NCBI RefSeq assembly: GCF_020742345.1
Contig: NZ_DYXC01000031.1
Span: forward strand, 1 to 9,601
Direction of reading: 5' to 3'
Source of the DNA: Enteractinococcus helveticum
GTDB taxonomy: Bacteria > Actinomycetota > Actinomycetes > Actinomycetales > Micrococcaceae
Length of the DNA: 9,601 bases
Positions 1-7,310 of the stretch are shown in pieces. The notes under the pieces are model-generated. The model was not told where the DNA came from. It made no database searches and worked only from the letters and a program-made list of their open reading frames with translations. Numbering within the stretch: the first letter of the stretch is position 1; every line of letters begins with the position of its first letter. Both the position numbers and the translations under genes were made by a program.

Positions 1-252
1 AACGGTCGAGTACAGCGCATTTTCTGGCTAAATGTCGCCGACAACGCCGGGTGGAAGCTGGACTGGCGTAATGTTTCTGGACAGATGAATGACGCAGCCT
101 GCCGCGAAGCAGCGGTGACTGGAGATCTGGCAATAATACGCGAGCTACTTGCCGAAGTGGTGGTTGGTCCGGTCACTTACAACTCGAAGAACTCAGGTAG
201 GAATCAGACGGAGCGAGTTAACCCGATCCGCGCTAAAAAACGCAACCCATGA
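1..252 (+). CDS. Fic family protein, C-terminal fragment (5' end outside window)
   Basis: Frame 1 is open from the first base to a TGA at 250-252, giving 83 residues. The first residues, NGRVQRIFW, match the end of the Fic core motif HPFx(D/E)GNGR and the helix after it (GNGRTQRIFF-like). The following AGWKLDW, then TGDLAIIRELLAEVV, fit the usual C-terminal helices of Fic proteins. Fic enzymes generally transfer AMP from ATP to a hydroxyl side chain of a target protein; the catalytic histidine would lie just left of the window, so activity cannot be judged. After the LLAEVV helix comes a polar basic tail of about 30 residues ending RAKKRNP. I see no C-terminal (S/T)xxxE(G/N) inhibitory helix, so an inhibitor would have to be N-terminal or encoded by a separate upstream gene. 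Family assignment rests on the short motif and overall pattern. No other gene on this strand follows until 5707. Confidence 0.72.
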   Translation, partial: NGRVQRIFWLNVADNAGWKLDWRNVSGQMNDAACREAAVTGDLAIIRELLAEVVVGPVTYNSKNSGRNQTERVNPIRAKKRNP

Positions 253-364
253 ACACTGGAAGCATCACGCTATCAAGTGCTGGCCTCAACGCCGCGTGTC
301 CACGAGGTACGTCGAATCTTCGGGCTTTAACCGCGAGAACGTAAACGGCTAGACAAGGTAGGCG

Positions 365-622
365 TTAGCGTTTCGGAGGACGCTTGCCTTCGAGTATCCG
401 TTCCAGCGGGATGCTGTTATCGCGCCATGGCGTAACGATCCAAATGACGACGTAGAGGATCCAGCCGATAACTGGTAGCAAAAATGACACCAGGACCAAG
501 AGCCGGACAAGCCAGACGTTGATGCCAAAACGTGAGGCGATCCCTCCGGCGATACCACCTAAGATGCGCTGTGGTCCTCGGCGAAATCTGATGCGGCGGA
601 TGGAGTCGAAGATGGTGTTCAT
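365..622 (-). CDS. PspC domain-containing small membrane protein
   Basis: This is an 85-residue protein. Residues about 10-65 form a PspC domain: a basic N-terminal stretch (RRIRFRRGPQ), the glycine-rich ILGGIAGGIASRFG element, then NVWLVRLLVLVSFLLPVIGW and a second hydrophobic stretch to IVTPW. This gives one re-entrant or two closely spaced membrane segments, followed by a short polar tail rich in basic residues. PspC proteins sit in the cytoplasmic membrane. In proteobacteria they take part in the phage-shock envelope-stress response; in actinobacteria stand-alone small PspC proteins are common and their role is mostly undefined. No pspA-like gene or histidine kinase is visible next to it. 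The ATG at 620-622 gives the standard domain start, but no clear ribosome binding site precedes it. The gene lies 33 bp downstream of the decayed pRiA4b gene on the same strand. Confidence 0.88.
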   Translation of the reverse strand: MNTIFDSIRRIRFRRGPQRILGGIAGGIASRFGINVWLVRLLVLVSFLLPVIGWILYVVIWIVTPWRDNSIPLERILEGKRPPKR

Positions 623-655
623 GGCATTGACGCTACGCGAAATCTTTTGTTCGCA

Positions 656-1877
656 CTATAGCGGTTTCGCTGTCAAAAGTGTTGCCCTTGCAAGCTCGGC
701 TGCCGCAGGGCTGACGGTGCCATTGAACCACGCCCGTTGATCTTTCGGCGCGATGTACCACAATAGGATCGTTTGCCATGAGCCCTGAAATACGACGTCG
801 TAACTTTGCACCGGCTCATCATTGACCCGCCATCCAGAAGCGGTGAGTATCTCGGCTACCGTTGTGAGGTCAAAGGAGTTATCTGAGGTTGCTGCAAATA
901 ATAAGGACAGCAGTGCCGCATCATGGGAGAATGTGCCAGCGGTTGGTTCAGAGGGCAATAGCCGGGCTGCTAAGTGATTCCACAACAGTGGTGTTGCTTC
1001 TTGACCGTCCTTGGCTGCCTTGGTGAGTAACAGGTCGCCCTTATATTTGCGCAGCAACCCGACCTGTTGGAGAGCCTCGCGAACGTGCATTACCGCTAGC
1101 ATTTTTGACTCACCGCCGGTAGACAGTTCAAAATCTCTCAGTCCGAGCACTTCGCCGAAACGATAGGCGATCTTGGGTGGAAGATAGCCGGCGCTCGTGA
1201 GCCGTACACCGGTGCCAATGTCGTCGAGAAGGAGCAGCACCGCGCTGAGTGAATCGACCAACTCAGATTCTTCTGGCGCTGGACGACCTGACCTTGGATC
1301 AGCTGAGGCCAGTATTTCCAAACGATGGATCATCTCGGAGCGAGCCTGTTGGTCCGGACATTCGTTCAAAATGCTCTTGAACTGCGGAAATTGGGCGATG
1401 AGTGCTCGTGTTTCTTGGTCTAAGCCGAAGAGCTCTGGTACGGGTCCGGCCGGAGCGAAACCAGCGGGAGCTACCAGCCAGCTATCGCCGACCAGTAATG
1501 CTGACCGCGATGGGATCATCAGGCATGGCCTGGCGGACTTTTTCGAGTTTGATGGTGTGGTGCCAGCTGTCACCGTAGTCATAGACATAATTTAGTTGAT
1601 CGCCGGGTTCTTGCAAGGTTTCGTCAAGGCGAACGTCGTCAACGAAGGTGCCTTCATCCTCGTCGTCGGTCATATCGTAGTCGCAGAGGAAGTATTCACT
1701 GTCCCAGCTAAACGGGTGGCCAAGAGAGAACCGATATACATGGTAGTCATACCATTCGAATGCACCCTGAATGACACGATGGACAGTGAGGAGAGAAACG
1801 TCAGAGCGAATTTCAATACGGCGTCAAATGGGAGGTCGCGCGTCGTCTGACCTGGCGCGGCGGCATCTCGTATCCAA
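656..1877 (-). pseudogene. Plasmid pRiA4b ORF-3 family protein, disrupted by a stop codon and a frameshift
   Basis: Read on the minus strand, one frame gives DDARPPI, then a TGA at 1824-1826, then RRIEIRSDVSLLTVHRVIQ, AFEWYDYHVYRFSLG, NYVYDYGDSWHHTIKLEK and PDDPIAVSITGRR, ending at a TAG (1482-1484). This is the PRiA4_ORF3 domain (related to an IS1096 domain), whose hallmark is PPIWRR...YDYGDSWHH; the tryptophan codon of PPIWRR is replaced by TGA. The rest of the protein continues in another frame, down to the stop at 656-658. That part carries the C-terminal region found in many actinobacterial members (SAGYLPPK, GLLRKYKGDLLLTKAA, LLWNHLAARLLP). Skipping one base near 1484 would rejoin the frames as GRR-SWLVAPAGF. 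The open frame with an ATG at 1588 could still be translated alone, but its first 30 or so residues are out of frame with the conserved domain. The 5' limit (about 1877) is uncertain. The molecular function of this family is not established. Confidence 0.82.
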
Positions 1878-1931
1878 GGCTGCTCATAAAGCCCATGAGT
1901 GCAGTCTACTGGCCAAATGACGAGACCGCGT

Positions 1932-2489
1932 TTAGCTGGCTGTAAGATGCATCCCCGCAAATACCGCAGCGGTAAGCAATAACAGACTACCGGTCACCAG
2001 ACAGACCCGACCCGGGCCGGAGCGGGGATTGGCTTCGTCTGCGGCGCCCATGACCGCCGTGGTTGAAAGAGCGATCAAAACCGCCATGCCAATGTACAGC
2101 GGTGTTTGATACAGCCATGAATAGAGCACGAAGTGCACTGCAGTGATCGTGGCAAATACCACCGGCACGAGCCCGTACTGGCGTTTGATGATCAAATAGA
2201 TCAGCAGCGGTAGGCCAAGCAGCTGTGAGGTGCCCACCAGAATGGAGAACTGGGTGATTTCCTCGGGGACAGGCCTGGATTGACCGATGGCTCCGATGAG
2301 CGCGGACAATCCCAGTGCGATGGGGAATGCGACCATGCCCTGGAAGAGGGTCGCATATGCGGCGGTGCGTTGGGACGCGCGTGACCAAAACACAGCGCAC
2401 ACCAGCCAGGTCAAACCATAGGCGCTCAGAAACGCGACCCCCGACAGGTTTTGCTCGGCGAGTTGTCGTAGTGCATCAGCCAAATCCAT
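1932..2489 (-). CDS. Six-helix integral membrane protein of unknown function (possibly DUF7010-like)
   Basis: This 185-residue protein is dominated by hydrophobic segments at about residues 17-35, 45-67, 80-100, 106-125, 131-147 and 160-180, consistent with six membrane helices. There is no signal peptide and no large soluble domain. A short charged N-terminus (MDLADALRQLAEQN) precedes the first helix. A conserved-looking charged loop (SRPVPEEITQ) lies between helices 2 and 3, and a polar loop (ADEANPRSGPG) between helices 5 and 6. Size and layout resemble the DUF7010 family of uncharacterised membrane proteins, but I cannot confirm that by reading alone. The ATG at 2487-2489 is preceded by GAGGA nine bases upstream, which supports this start. 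It lies upstream of the decayed pRiA4b gene on the same strand, and the hairpin at 2602-2639 separates it from the aminotransferase, so it is probably transcribed independently. Confidence 0.75.
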   Translation of the reverse strand: MDLADALRQLAEQNLSGVAFLSAYGLTWLVCAVFWSRASQRTAAYATLFQGMVAFPIALGLSALIGAIGQSRPVPEEITQFSILVGTSQLLGLPLLIYLIIKRQYGLVPVVFATITAVHFVLYSWLYQTPLYIGMAVLIALSTTAVMGAADEANPRSGPGRVCLVTGSLLLLTAAVFAGMHLTAS

Positions 2490-2601
2490 GCGTTGTCTTC
2501 CTCAACGAGTGTGCTACATTGTGGGCGCAGTTTAGCAGCAAACCATGCAACTGGTCTGCACCATGGGGAGGCTAGATATTCGTGTCATGCTGGAAAACAC
2601 T

Positions 2602-2639
2602 CAACGGTGGGCTACAGCTCATGCTGTAGCCCACCGTTG
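2602..2639 (-). terminator. Rho-independent terminator of the mmsA-aminotransferase operon
   Basis: A perfect 16-bp inverted repeat (CAACGGTGGGCTACAG, 2602-2617, with its complement at 2624-2639) flanks a 6-base loop. It begins 23 bp after the aminotransferase stop codon. In the minus-strand direction the stem is followed by GTGTTTTCC, a short T run. The stem is very strong and the T run modest. It may also block read-through from the opposite strand. Confidence 0.85.
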
Positions 2640-2662
2640 CATGTTTGTTCGTGGCGGTGCTG

Positions 2663-4033
2663 TTAGTGCTGGTAATACTGGTCAGCCACCGATAGTGCCT
2701 CATCCAAAATGGCCAGCCCCTCGGCAACCACGTCGTCGTCGATATTCAACGGCGGCACCACATGGATGCGGTTGAAGTTGGCGAAGACGATCAGGCCCAG
2801 TTCCTTGCATTTGGCAATGACCTTGCCCATCGCTTCGGAGCTGGAACCGTAGGGTGCCAGCGGCTGTTTGGTGTCTCGGTTGGTGACCAGCTCGATCGCC
2901 CAGAAACAGCCCAGCCCGCGCACATCACCCACCGAGGGGTGTGCTTTCTGCAGACGCTGCAGGCCCGGACCAATGACGTCGTCACCCAGCCGGGTGGCAT
3001 TGGCATTCATGGCCTCGTCTTCCATCGCATTGATGGTTGCAACTGCGGCGGCGGTGGCCAACGGGTGACCAGAATAGGTCAGCCCGCCAGGGTAGACCCG
3101 ATTGCGGAAGGTGTCGTAGATGGCTTCGTTGATGACCACACCGCCCAGGGGCACGTAGCCGGAGTTGACCCCTTTGGCGAAGGTGATCAGATCTGGGGTG
3201 ACGTTCCAGTGGTCGATGGCGAACCATTTGCCGGTGCGACCAAAACCCGACATGACCTCATCGGCGATGAATACGATGCCGTATTTCTTGGTCAGTTCTC
3301 GCACCCCGGCCATATAGCCTGCCGGGGGCACGTAGATGCCCGCGGTGCCCGGCACGGATTCTAGGATCAGCGCGGCGATGGTATCTGGGCCTTCGAGCAC
3401 AATGGTGTTCTCGAGGTTCTCCAGGGCACGAGCCACTTCCTGTTCTTCGGTTTCGGCGTGAAAATAGGAACGATATGGGTAGCACGGCAAAAAGTGTACG
3501 GTCCCGGTCGAAGCGGTATCCGAGGCAAACCGCCGCGGGTCGCCGGTGACATTGACCGCCAGGTGTGTGCCACCGTGATAGGACCGATAGGCTGACAGCA
3601 CCTTGGTTTTGCCAGTGTGCAGTCGGGCCATGCGGATCGCGTGCTCATTGGCGTCCGCACCACCGTTGGTAAAGAACACGTAGTCCATACCGGCTGGTGC
3701 GCGTTCAGCAATCAGGCGCGCAGCTTCCGAACGCGGTGCCGAAACATGTGCCGGTGCGATCGTGGCGATCGTGGCAGCCTGTTCTTGGATGGCCGCAACA
3801 ACCTTCGGATGTTGATGACCAACGTTGGTGTTGACCATTTGTGATGAAAAGTCGATGTAGCGTTTTCCGGTCTCATCCCAGAGGAATGAGCCCTGAGTTT
3901 TCACCACGGTCATCGGGCTAAACGGATCCTGCGCAGCCCACGAGTGGAACACATGGGCACGATCCAGTTCATAAGCGCGCTCGCCCTCGGCACGCAGCGC
4001 TTCGGATACTTCAGAAGAATGGGTAACAGTCAT
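2663..4033 (-). CDS. Class III PLP-dependent aminotransferase, probably acting on an omega/beta-amino acid
   Basis: This 456-residue protein has the full class III aminotransferase fold. The N-terminal SQMVNTNVGHQHPKVVAAI is at about residues 64-82, and the phosphate-binding FTNGGADANE at 121-130. YRSYHGG (149-155) stacks on the cofactor, IADEVMSGFGRTG (256-268) carries Asp258 for the pyridine nitrogen, and TFAKGVNSGYVPLGG (284-298) has the Schiff-base Lys287. Length is normal and nothing is missing. The enzyme swaps an amino group between an amine donor and a keto acid. It directly follows a (methyl)malonate-semialdehyde dehydrogenase gene, so beta-alanine or beta-aminoisobutyrate with pyruvate or 2-oxoglutarate is the likeliest pair. 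The HVFHSWAAQ opening also recalls enzymes annotated as taurine transaminases, a real alternative. The ATG at 4031-4033 has AAGGA overlapping the mmsA stop codon (TAAGGA), 8 bp apart, consistent with coupled translation in one operon. The hairpin at 2602-2639 follows the stop. Confidence 0.9.
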   Translation of the reverse strand: MTVTHSSEVSEALRAEGERAYELDRAHVFHSWAAQDPFSPMTVVKTQGSFLWDETGKRYIDFSSQMVNTNVGHQHPKVVAAIQEQAATIATIAPAHVSAPRSEAARLIAERAPAGMDYVFFTNGGADANEHAIRMARLHTGKTKVLSAYRSYHGGTHLAVNVTGDPRRFASDTASTGTVHFLPCYPYRSYFHAETEEQEVARALENLENTIVLEGPDTIAALILESVPGTAGIYVPPAGYMAGVRELTKKYGIVFIADEVMSGFGRTGKWFAIDHWNVTPDLITFAKGVNSGYVPLGGVVINEAIYDTFRNRVYPGGLTYSGHPLATAAAVATINAMEDEAMNANATRLGDDVIGPGLQRLQKAHPSVGDVRGLGCFWAIELVTNRDTKQPLAPYGSSSEAMGKVIAKCKELGLIVFANFNRIHVVPPLNIDDDVVAEGLAILDEALSVADQYYQH

Positions 4034-4041
4034 GACAATCC

Positions 4042-5592
4042 TTACTGGTTTTCTGGGAAGCCCAAGTTGATACCGCCGTGGGATGGATCAGACCAACGCG
4101 TAGTCACAGCCTTACCACGAGTGAAGAAGTGCACACCCTCAGCACCGTGAGCGTGGGTGTCACCAAATAGCGAGTTCTTCCAGCCACCGAAGGAGTAGTA
4201 CGCCATCGGGACGGGGATCGGCACATTGATGCCCACCATGCCAACCTCAACCTCATTTTCAAACCGTCGTGCGGCCCCACCGTCATTGGTAAAGATCGCG
4301 GTACCGTTGCCATATGGGTTGGCGTTGATCAGCTCCAGGCCCTCATCATATGTGTCCACCCGCAGCACCGACAGCACCGGCCCAAAGATCTCTTCCTGAT
4401 AGATCGTCATCTCCGGGGTCACATGGTCAAAGAGCGTGGGCCCAACGAAATAGCCGTTACCGTCGGCATCAAATTCGCCGTCACGACCATCAACGACGAC
4501 GGTGGCACCTTCGCGCTCGCCGGCGTCGATATACCCGGCAACCTTATCGCGGTGTTCCGAGGTGACCAATGGTCCCATGTCAGTCCCACGGGTGCCATCA
4601 CCGGTGCGCAGACTCCGGGCGCGGTCGGCAATCTTCTCCACCAGCTCATCGGCAATATCACCGACGGCAACCAGTGCGGAGATGGCCATGCAGCGTTCGC
4701 CTGCTGACCCGAAGCCAGCATTGATTGCGTTGTCGGCGACCATATCCAAGGCGGCATCTGGCAGGACGAGCATGTGGTTCTTTGCACCGCCCAGAGCCTG
4801 AACGCGTTTGCCGTGAGCGGTTGCGGTTTCGTACACGTATTTGGCGATCGGGGTCGACCCGACAAACGAGACGGCCTTGATGTCGTCGTGTTCCAGCAGG
4901 GCATCCACGGCGGGTTTTCCACCGTGGACGACGTTGAATACGCCGTCTGGCAGGCCGGCTTCTTTCCACAGTTCAGCTTCCCAGTTCACTGCCGTAGGAT
5001 CTTTTTCCGAAGGTTTGATGACCACGGTGTTTCCGGCGGCAATCGCAACAGGGAAGAACCACATCGGTACCATGGCAGGGAAGTTGAACGGCGAGATGAT
5101 TGCGACCGGTCCCAGTGGTTGACGTTTGGAATGCACATCAACATTGGTCGAGGCGTTTTCGGTGTAGCCACCTTTGAGTAGGTGCGGCATACCGCAAGCA
5201 AATTCGACGACCTCAAGGCCACGCTTGACCTCGCCTAGAGCATCGTCGAGGACTTTGCCGTGCTCAGCGGTGATCAGCGCGGCAAGTTCTTCTTTACGTT
5301 CGTTCAGTAGCTCGCGATAGCGGAAAAGAATCTGCGTGCGTTTGGACAGTGAAGTATCACGCCACCCCGGGAACGCTGCCTTGGCAGAAGCCACGGCTTG
5401 GTCCACAGTAGCTTTCCCAGCCATGGCCACCTGACCGGTGACCTTGCCGGTGGCCGGGTTGGTGACATTGGCACGTTCTACGTTGGTTTCCGTGCCATCG
5501 GTGTAGGCATTGTCGATCCAGTGATTGATCATCGTAACGGCTTCAGTGGCACCAGGCTGGCTGGTCTGGTCCAACTGGTTGATCGTGTTCAT
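4042..5592 (-). CDS. mmsA: CoA-acylating methylmalonate-semialdehyde / malonate-semialdehyde dehydrogenase
   Basis: From the chosen ATG the protein has 516 residues, usual for this family. It shows IISPFNFPAMVPMWFFPVAIA (about 165-185, Asn170), IKPSEKDPT (192-200), FVGSTPIAKYVYETA (243-257) and GSAGERCMAIS (295-305) with nucleophile Cys301. Near the C-terminus are NVPIPVPMAYYSFGGWKNSLF (456-476) and HFFTRGKAVTTRW. In place of the ELGG general-base motif of ordinary aldehyde dehydrogenases it has ALGGAKNH, as expected for the CoA-dependent methylmalonate-semialdehyde branch. The reaction converts methylmalonate or malonate semialdehyde, NAD+ and CoA to propionyl- or acetyl-CoA and CO2. The frame stays open to 5715, but that would overlap the divergent regulator's start. 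The family's N-terminus fits MNTINQLDQ at 5592, which has AAAGG nine bases upstream. First gene of an operon with the aminotransferase, likely controlled by the divergent PucR regulator. Confidence 0.93.
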   Translation of the reverse strand: MNTINQLDQTSQPGATEAVTMINHWIDNAYTDGTETNVERANVTNPATGKVTGQVAMAGKATVDQAVASAKAAFPGWRDTSLSKRTQILFRYRELLNERKEELAALITAEHGKVLDDALGEVKRGLEVVEFACGMPHLLKGGYTENASTNVDVHSKRQPLGPVAIISPFNFPAMVPMWFFPVAIAAGNTVVIKPSEKDPTAVNWEAELWKEAGLPDGVFNVVHGGKPAVDALLEHDDIKAVSFVGSTPIAKYVYETATAHGKRVQALGGAKNHMLVLPDAALDMVADNAINAGFGSAGERCMAISALVAVGDIADELVEKIADRARSLRTGDGTRGTDMGPLVTSEHRDKVAGYIDAGEREGATVVVDGRDGEFDADGNGYFVGPTLFDHVTPEMTIYQEEIFGPVLSVLRVDTYDEGLELINANPYGNGTAIFTNDGGAARRFENEVEVGMVGINVPIPVPMAYYSFGGWKNSLFGDTHAHGAEGVHFFTRGKAVTTRWSDPSHGGINLGFPENQ

Positions 5593-5601
5593 GCAGTGCA
5601 T

Positions 5602-5606
5602 CCTTT
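5602..5606 (-). promoter_or_regulatory. Ribosome binding site deciding the mmsA start
   Basis: On the minus strand AAAGG stands nine bases before the ATG at 5590-5592. The in-frame ATG at 5599-5601 directly abuts this site and so is too close to use it. This favours the start MNTINQLDQ over the longer open frame. Confidence 0.6.
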
Positions 5607-5657
5607 GCTCACGGAAAATGGGTACGTTCTCACCATGCCCCGATCTCGTGACGCAAA

Positions 5658-5704
5658 ACAGTGACACTGTGTATCGATTTTGCGACATGATGATTACACT
5701 GTGT
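5658..5704. promoter_or_regulatory. Candidate operator region between mmsA and the first PucR gene
   Basis: ACAGTG-A-CACTGT (5658-5670) is a perfect 6-bp inverted repeat with a one-base spacer. The nine-base word ACACTGTGT occurs at 5664-5672 and again at 5696-5704, 32 bp apart (about three helical turns), the second copy ending two bases before the regulator's ATG. Dyad symmetry, the repeat and the position in a divergent promoter region suggest binding sites for the regulator encoded alongside. This is inference from sequence only; the -10 and -35 elements are not clear. Confidence 0.5.
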
Positions 5705-5706
5705 TT

Positions 5707-7299
5707 ATGTTTCATGTCACGGTTGGTGCGGTTCTGGGCTTAGAACTCTTTAAGAATGCCCCGTTGCATTTGATATCACAGCCCGCTGAAGGTGCTGTTG
5801 ATGAGCCCGTGAGGTGGATGCATATCCTAGAAACGGCCCGTCCCGAGGGCCTGCTTCCCGGGGGCGAATTTATTTTGACCACCGCAACATTCTTGGATTC
5901 GGTGGTTGATGAGCAACACGATGGAGTCGATGCGGCGAATCAATTCCTTGATTCCATCGAAGCCACAGGTGCTGTTGCTGTGGTGGCGGAAGTGCTTCCA
6001 GAAAGGCATCAAGTGATTAGGACGTTGAAACATGCCGCACGCAACCGAATAACCCCTATCTATTTGCTGCAGGACCGCATCCGTTTTGTCGAGCTGACGC
6101 AATTCGTACACGAAAACATTGCTGCAGCGAGGCTACGGGAAGTCGAAACAGACCGCCGTATTCACGAATCTTTTACCCGACTGTCCGTTGGGTCAGCATC
6201 GACTAGCCGTATCGTCGCCGAAGCGACAGCGCTCTTGGGTTGCCAAGTCGAATGGGAGTCGACGGATCAGCGCAAAGCTGGCATCGTCAGTGCTTCGCAT
6301 CCGGTGGTTGCCGGGGATGAAGAACTGGGCTGGCTTGTCATCCGTGATTCCGGGGCCACTGATGAAGCATTGGTTCGAACCGTTTTAGAACGAGCCGGTC
6401 AGGCCGTGGCTATCTCAGTTCTGGCCCAACGTTCGCAACGCGAAATGCGTCGCTCCACGGCATCCTCATTATTCTATCAATTGCGTAATGGCACAGAGCT
6501 TTCGGCTCAAGAAGTTCAATGGCGTCTGAGCGAAACCTTCGGCTACGCTCCAATCACGGCATCGACCTGGGTGTCTGTGGTTTTTCGAATCTCAGGACAC
6601 CAGCTCACTGAGGAGCTACTCAACCGCTGGTCTGGGATTCTGCTCGACATTTTGGAACAGCTAGGGTCCGTGCAGAAGCTACCGGTATTTGCCGCACGAA
6701 GCGAGATCGGGGTAGTTGATGTGTTGGCTCCGGTACATGCCCCCAGGGAAATTGAGCAATTAGTAAAAGCAACCCACGTACGATTCACGACACAACTGCG
6801 AAATCGGACAGGGCTTGTCGCCGGCATCGCAAATCAAGCAAGATCAGCGAAAATCGCCGCGAAGCGACTGCAAGACGCCGCTCAAATAGCGCAAGCAGCA
6901 CAAGCTTATATCGCTGCTACGGGGCAGCATCGTCCCTATTTTTATGCACAAGATCTAGGCCTACGAGGTTTACTTGCCACACTTCAACAAAATGCCCAAC
7001 TCGAATCTTTCGTGGTGACCGAACTAGCAGGTTTGGCCGCTCATCATCGCTCGCGTCGTGACTTTGAAGATCAACTTCAGCTCCTTGAATCAATATTGAC
7101 CATAGATAATAAAGCGGCATTGGCTCGCTCACTACACATTTCACGTCCAGCGCTATACGCTCGTATCAGTCGGTTGGAGACACAGCTGGGATATGGTTTG
7201 GAGAGGGATGCCGAGCAGCGTACTGCCACACATCTTGCGGTGATGGCCTATCGCATGAACTCAGATGCAATGTGGACCGCACTTGGGAAACGCTGTTAA
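5707..7299 (+). CDS. PucR family transcriptional regulator, divergent from mmsA
   Basis: From the ATG at 5707 the protein has 530 residues. The N-terminus, TVGAVLGLELFKN followed by VRWMHILE and GGEFILTT, is the PucR purine-catabolism-type sensor domain (about residues 1-120). A middle region (about 260-400) looks like the CdaR GGDEF-like fold, with no diguanylate cyclase motif visible. The C-terminus (about 455-515), DQLQLLESILTIDNKAALARSLHISRPALYARISRLETQL, is the PucR-type helix-turn-helix. Such proteins usually activate or repress catabolic genes for purines, amino acids or amines in response to a substrate. The open frame extends to a TTG at 5680, but the PucR domain normally starts just before the TV(R/G) element, which favours 5707. 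No strong ribosome binding site is seen. It is divergent from the mmsA-aminotransferase operon, its most likely target, and ends 11 bp from the convergent second PucR gene. Confidence 0.9.
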   Translation: MFHVTVGAVLGLELFKNAPLHLISQPAEGAVDEPVRWMHILETARPEGLLPGGEFILTTATFLDSVVDEQHDGVDAANQFLDSIEATGAVAVVAEVLPERHQVIRTLKHAARNRITPIYLLQDRIRFVELTQFVHENIAAARLREVETDRRIHESFTRLSVGSASTSRIVAEATALLGCQVEWESTDQRKAGIVSASHPVVAGDEELGWLVIRDSGATDEALVRTVLERAGQAVAISVLAQRSQREMRRSTASSLFYQLRNGTELSAQEVQWRLSETFGYAPITASTWVSVVFRISGHQLTEELLNRWSGILLDILEQLGSVQKLPVFAARSEIGVVDVLAPVHAPREIEQLVKATHVRFTTQLRNRTGLVAGIANQARSAKIAAKRLQDAAQIAQAAQAYIAATGQHRPYFYAQDLGLRGLLATLQQNAQLESFVVTELAGLAAHHRSRRDFEDQLQLLESILTIDNKAALARSLHISRPALYARISRLETQLGYGLERDAEQRTATHLAVMAYRMNSDAMWTALGKRC

Positions 7300-7310
7300 G
7301 AGCTCCTGAT

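Noticed and set aside
149..352. 67-residue open frame on the plus strand
   Set aside because: It overlaps the Fic reading frame out of phase, is rich in Arg, Thr and Trp without domain-like pattern, and has no clear ribosome binding site.
253..364. Possible tRNA or attachment site between the Fic gene and the PspC gene
   Set aside because: No cloverleaf, no direct repeats and no integrase-like gene were found nearby.
656..1877. Programmed frameshift or stop-codon readthrough to make a full pRiA4b protein
   Set aside because: No slippery heptamer or selenocysteine-type structure was noticed, and two separate recoding events in one gene would be needed; decay is simpler.
1670..1960. 96-residue minus-strand open frame beginning MRGCILQPAKRG
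   Set aside because: It is out of frame with the conserved pRiA4b domain, whose residues read clearly through this region in another frame despite the stop codon.
2762..3364. 200-residue open frame antisense to the aminotransferase
   Set aside because: It lies wholly opposite a gene with full catalytic motifs; its glycine- and valine-rich composition is what the complementary strand of that gene gives.
4423..5181. Several open frames antisense to mmsA (4423-4707, 4502-4801, 4774-5181, 4841-5122)
   Set aside because: All overlap the strongly conserved dehydrogenase and none shows a recognisable motif.
5680..5706. TTG start for the first PucR regulator
   Set aside because: The PucR domain begins right after the ATG at 5707, and the extra nine residues cover the operator-like repeat.
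5593..5715. Longer mmsA with a start at 5713-5715
   Set aside because: The added 41 residues do not resemble the family's N-terminus, would overlap the divergent regulator's start and contain the operator-like repeats.
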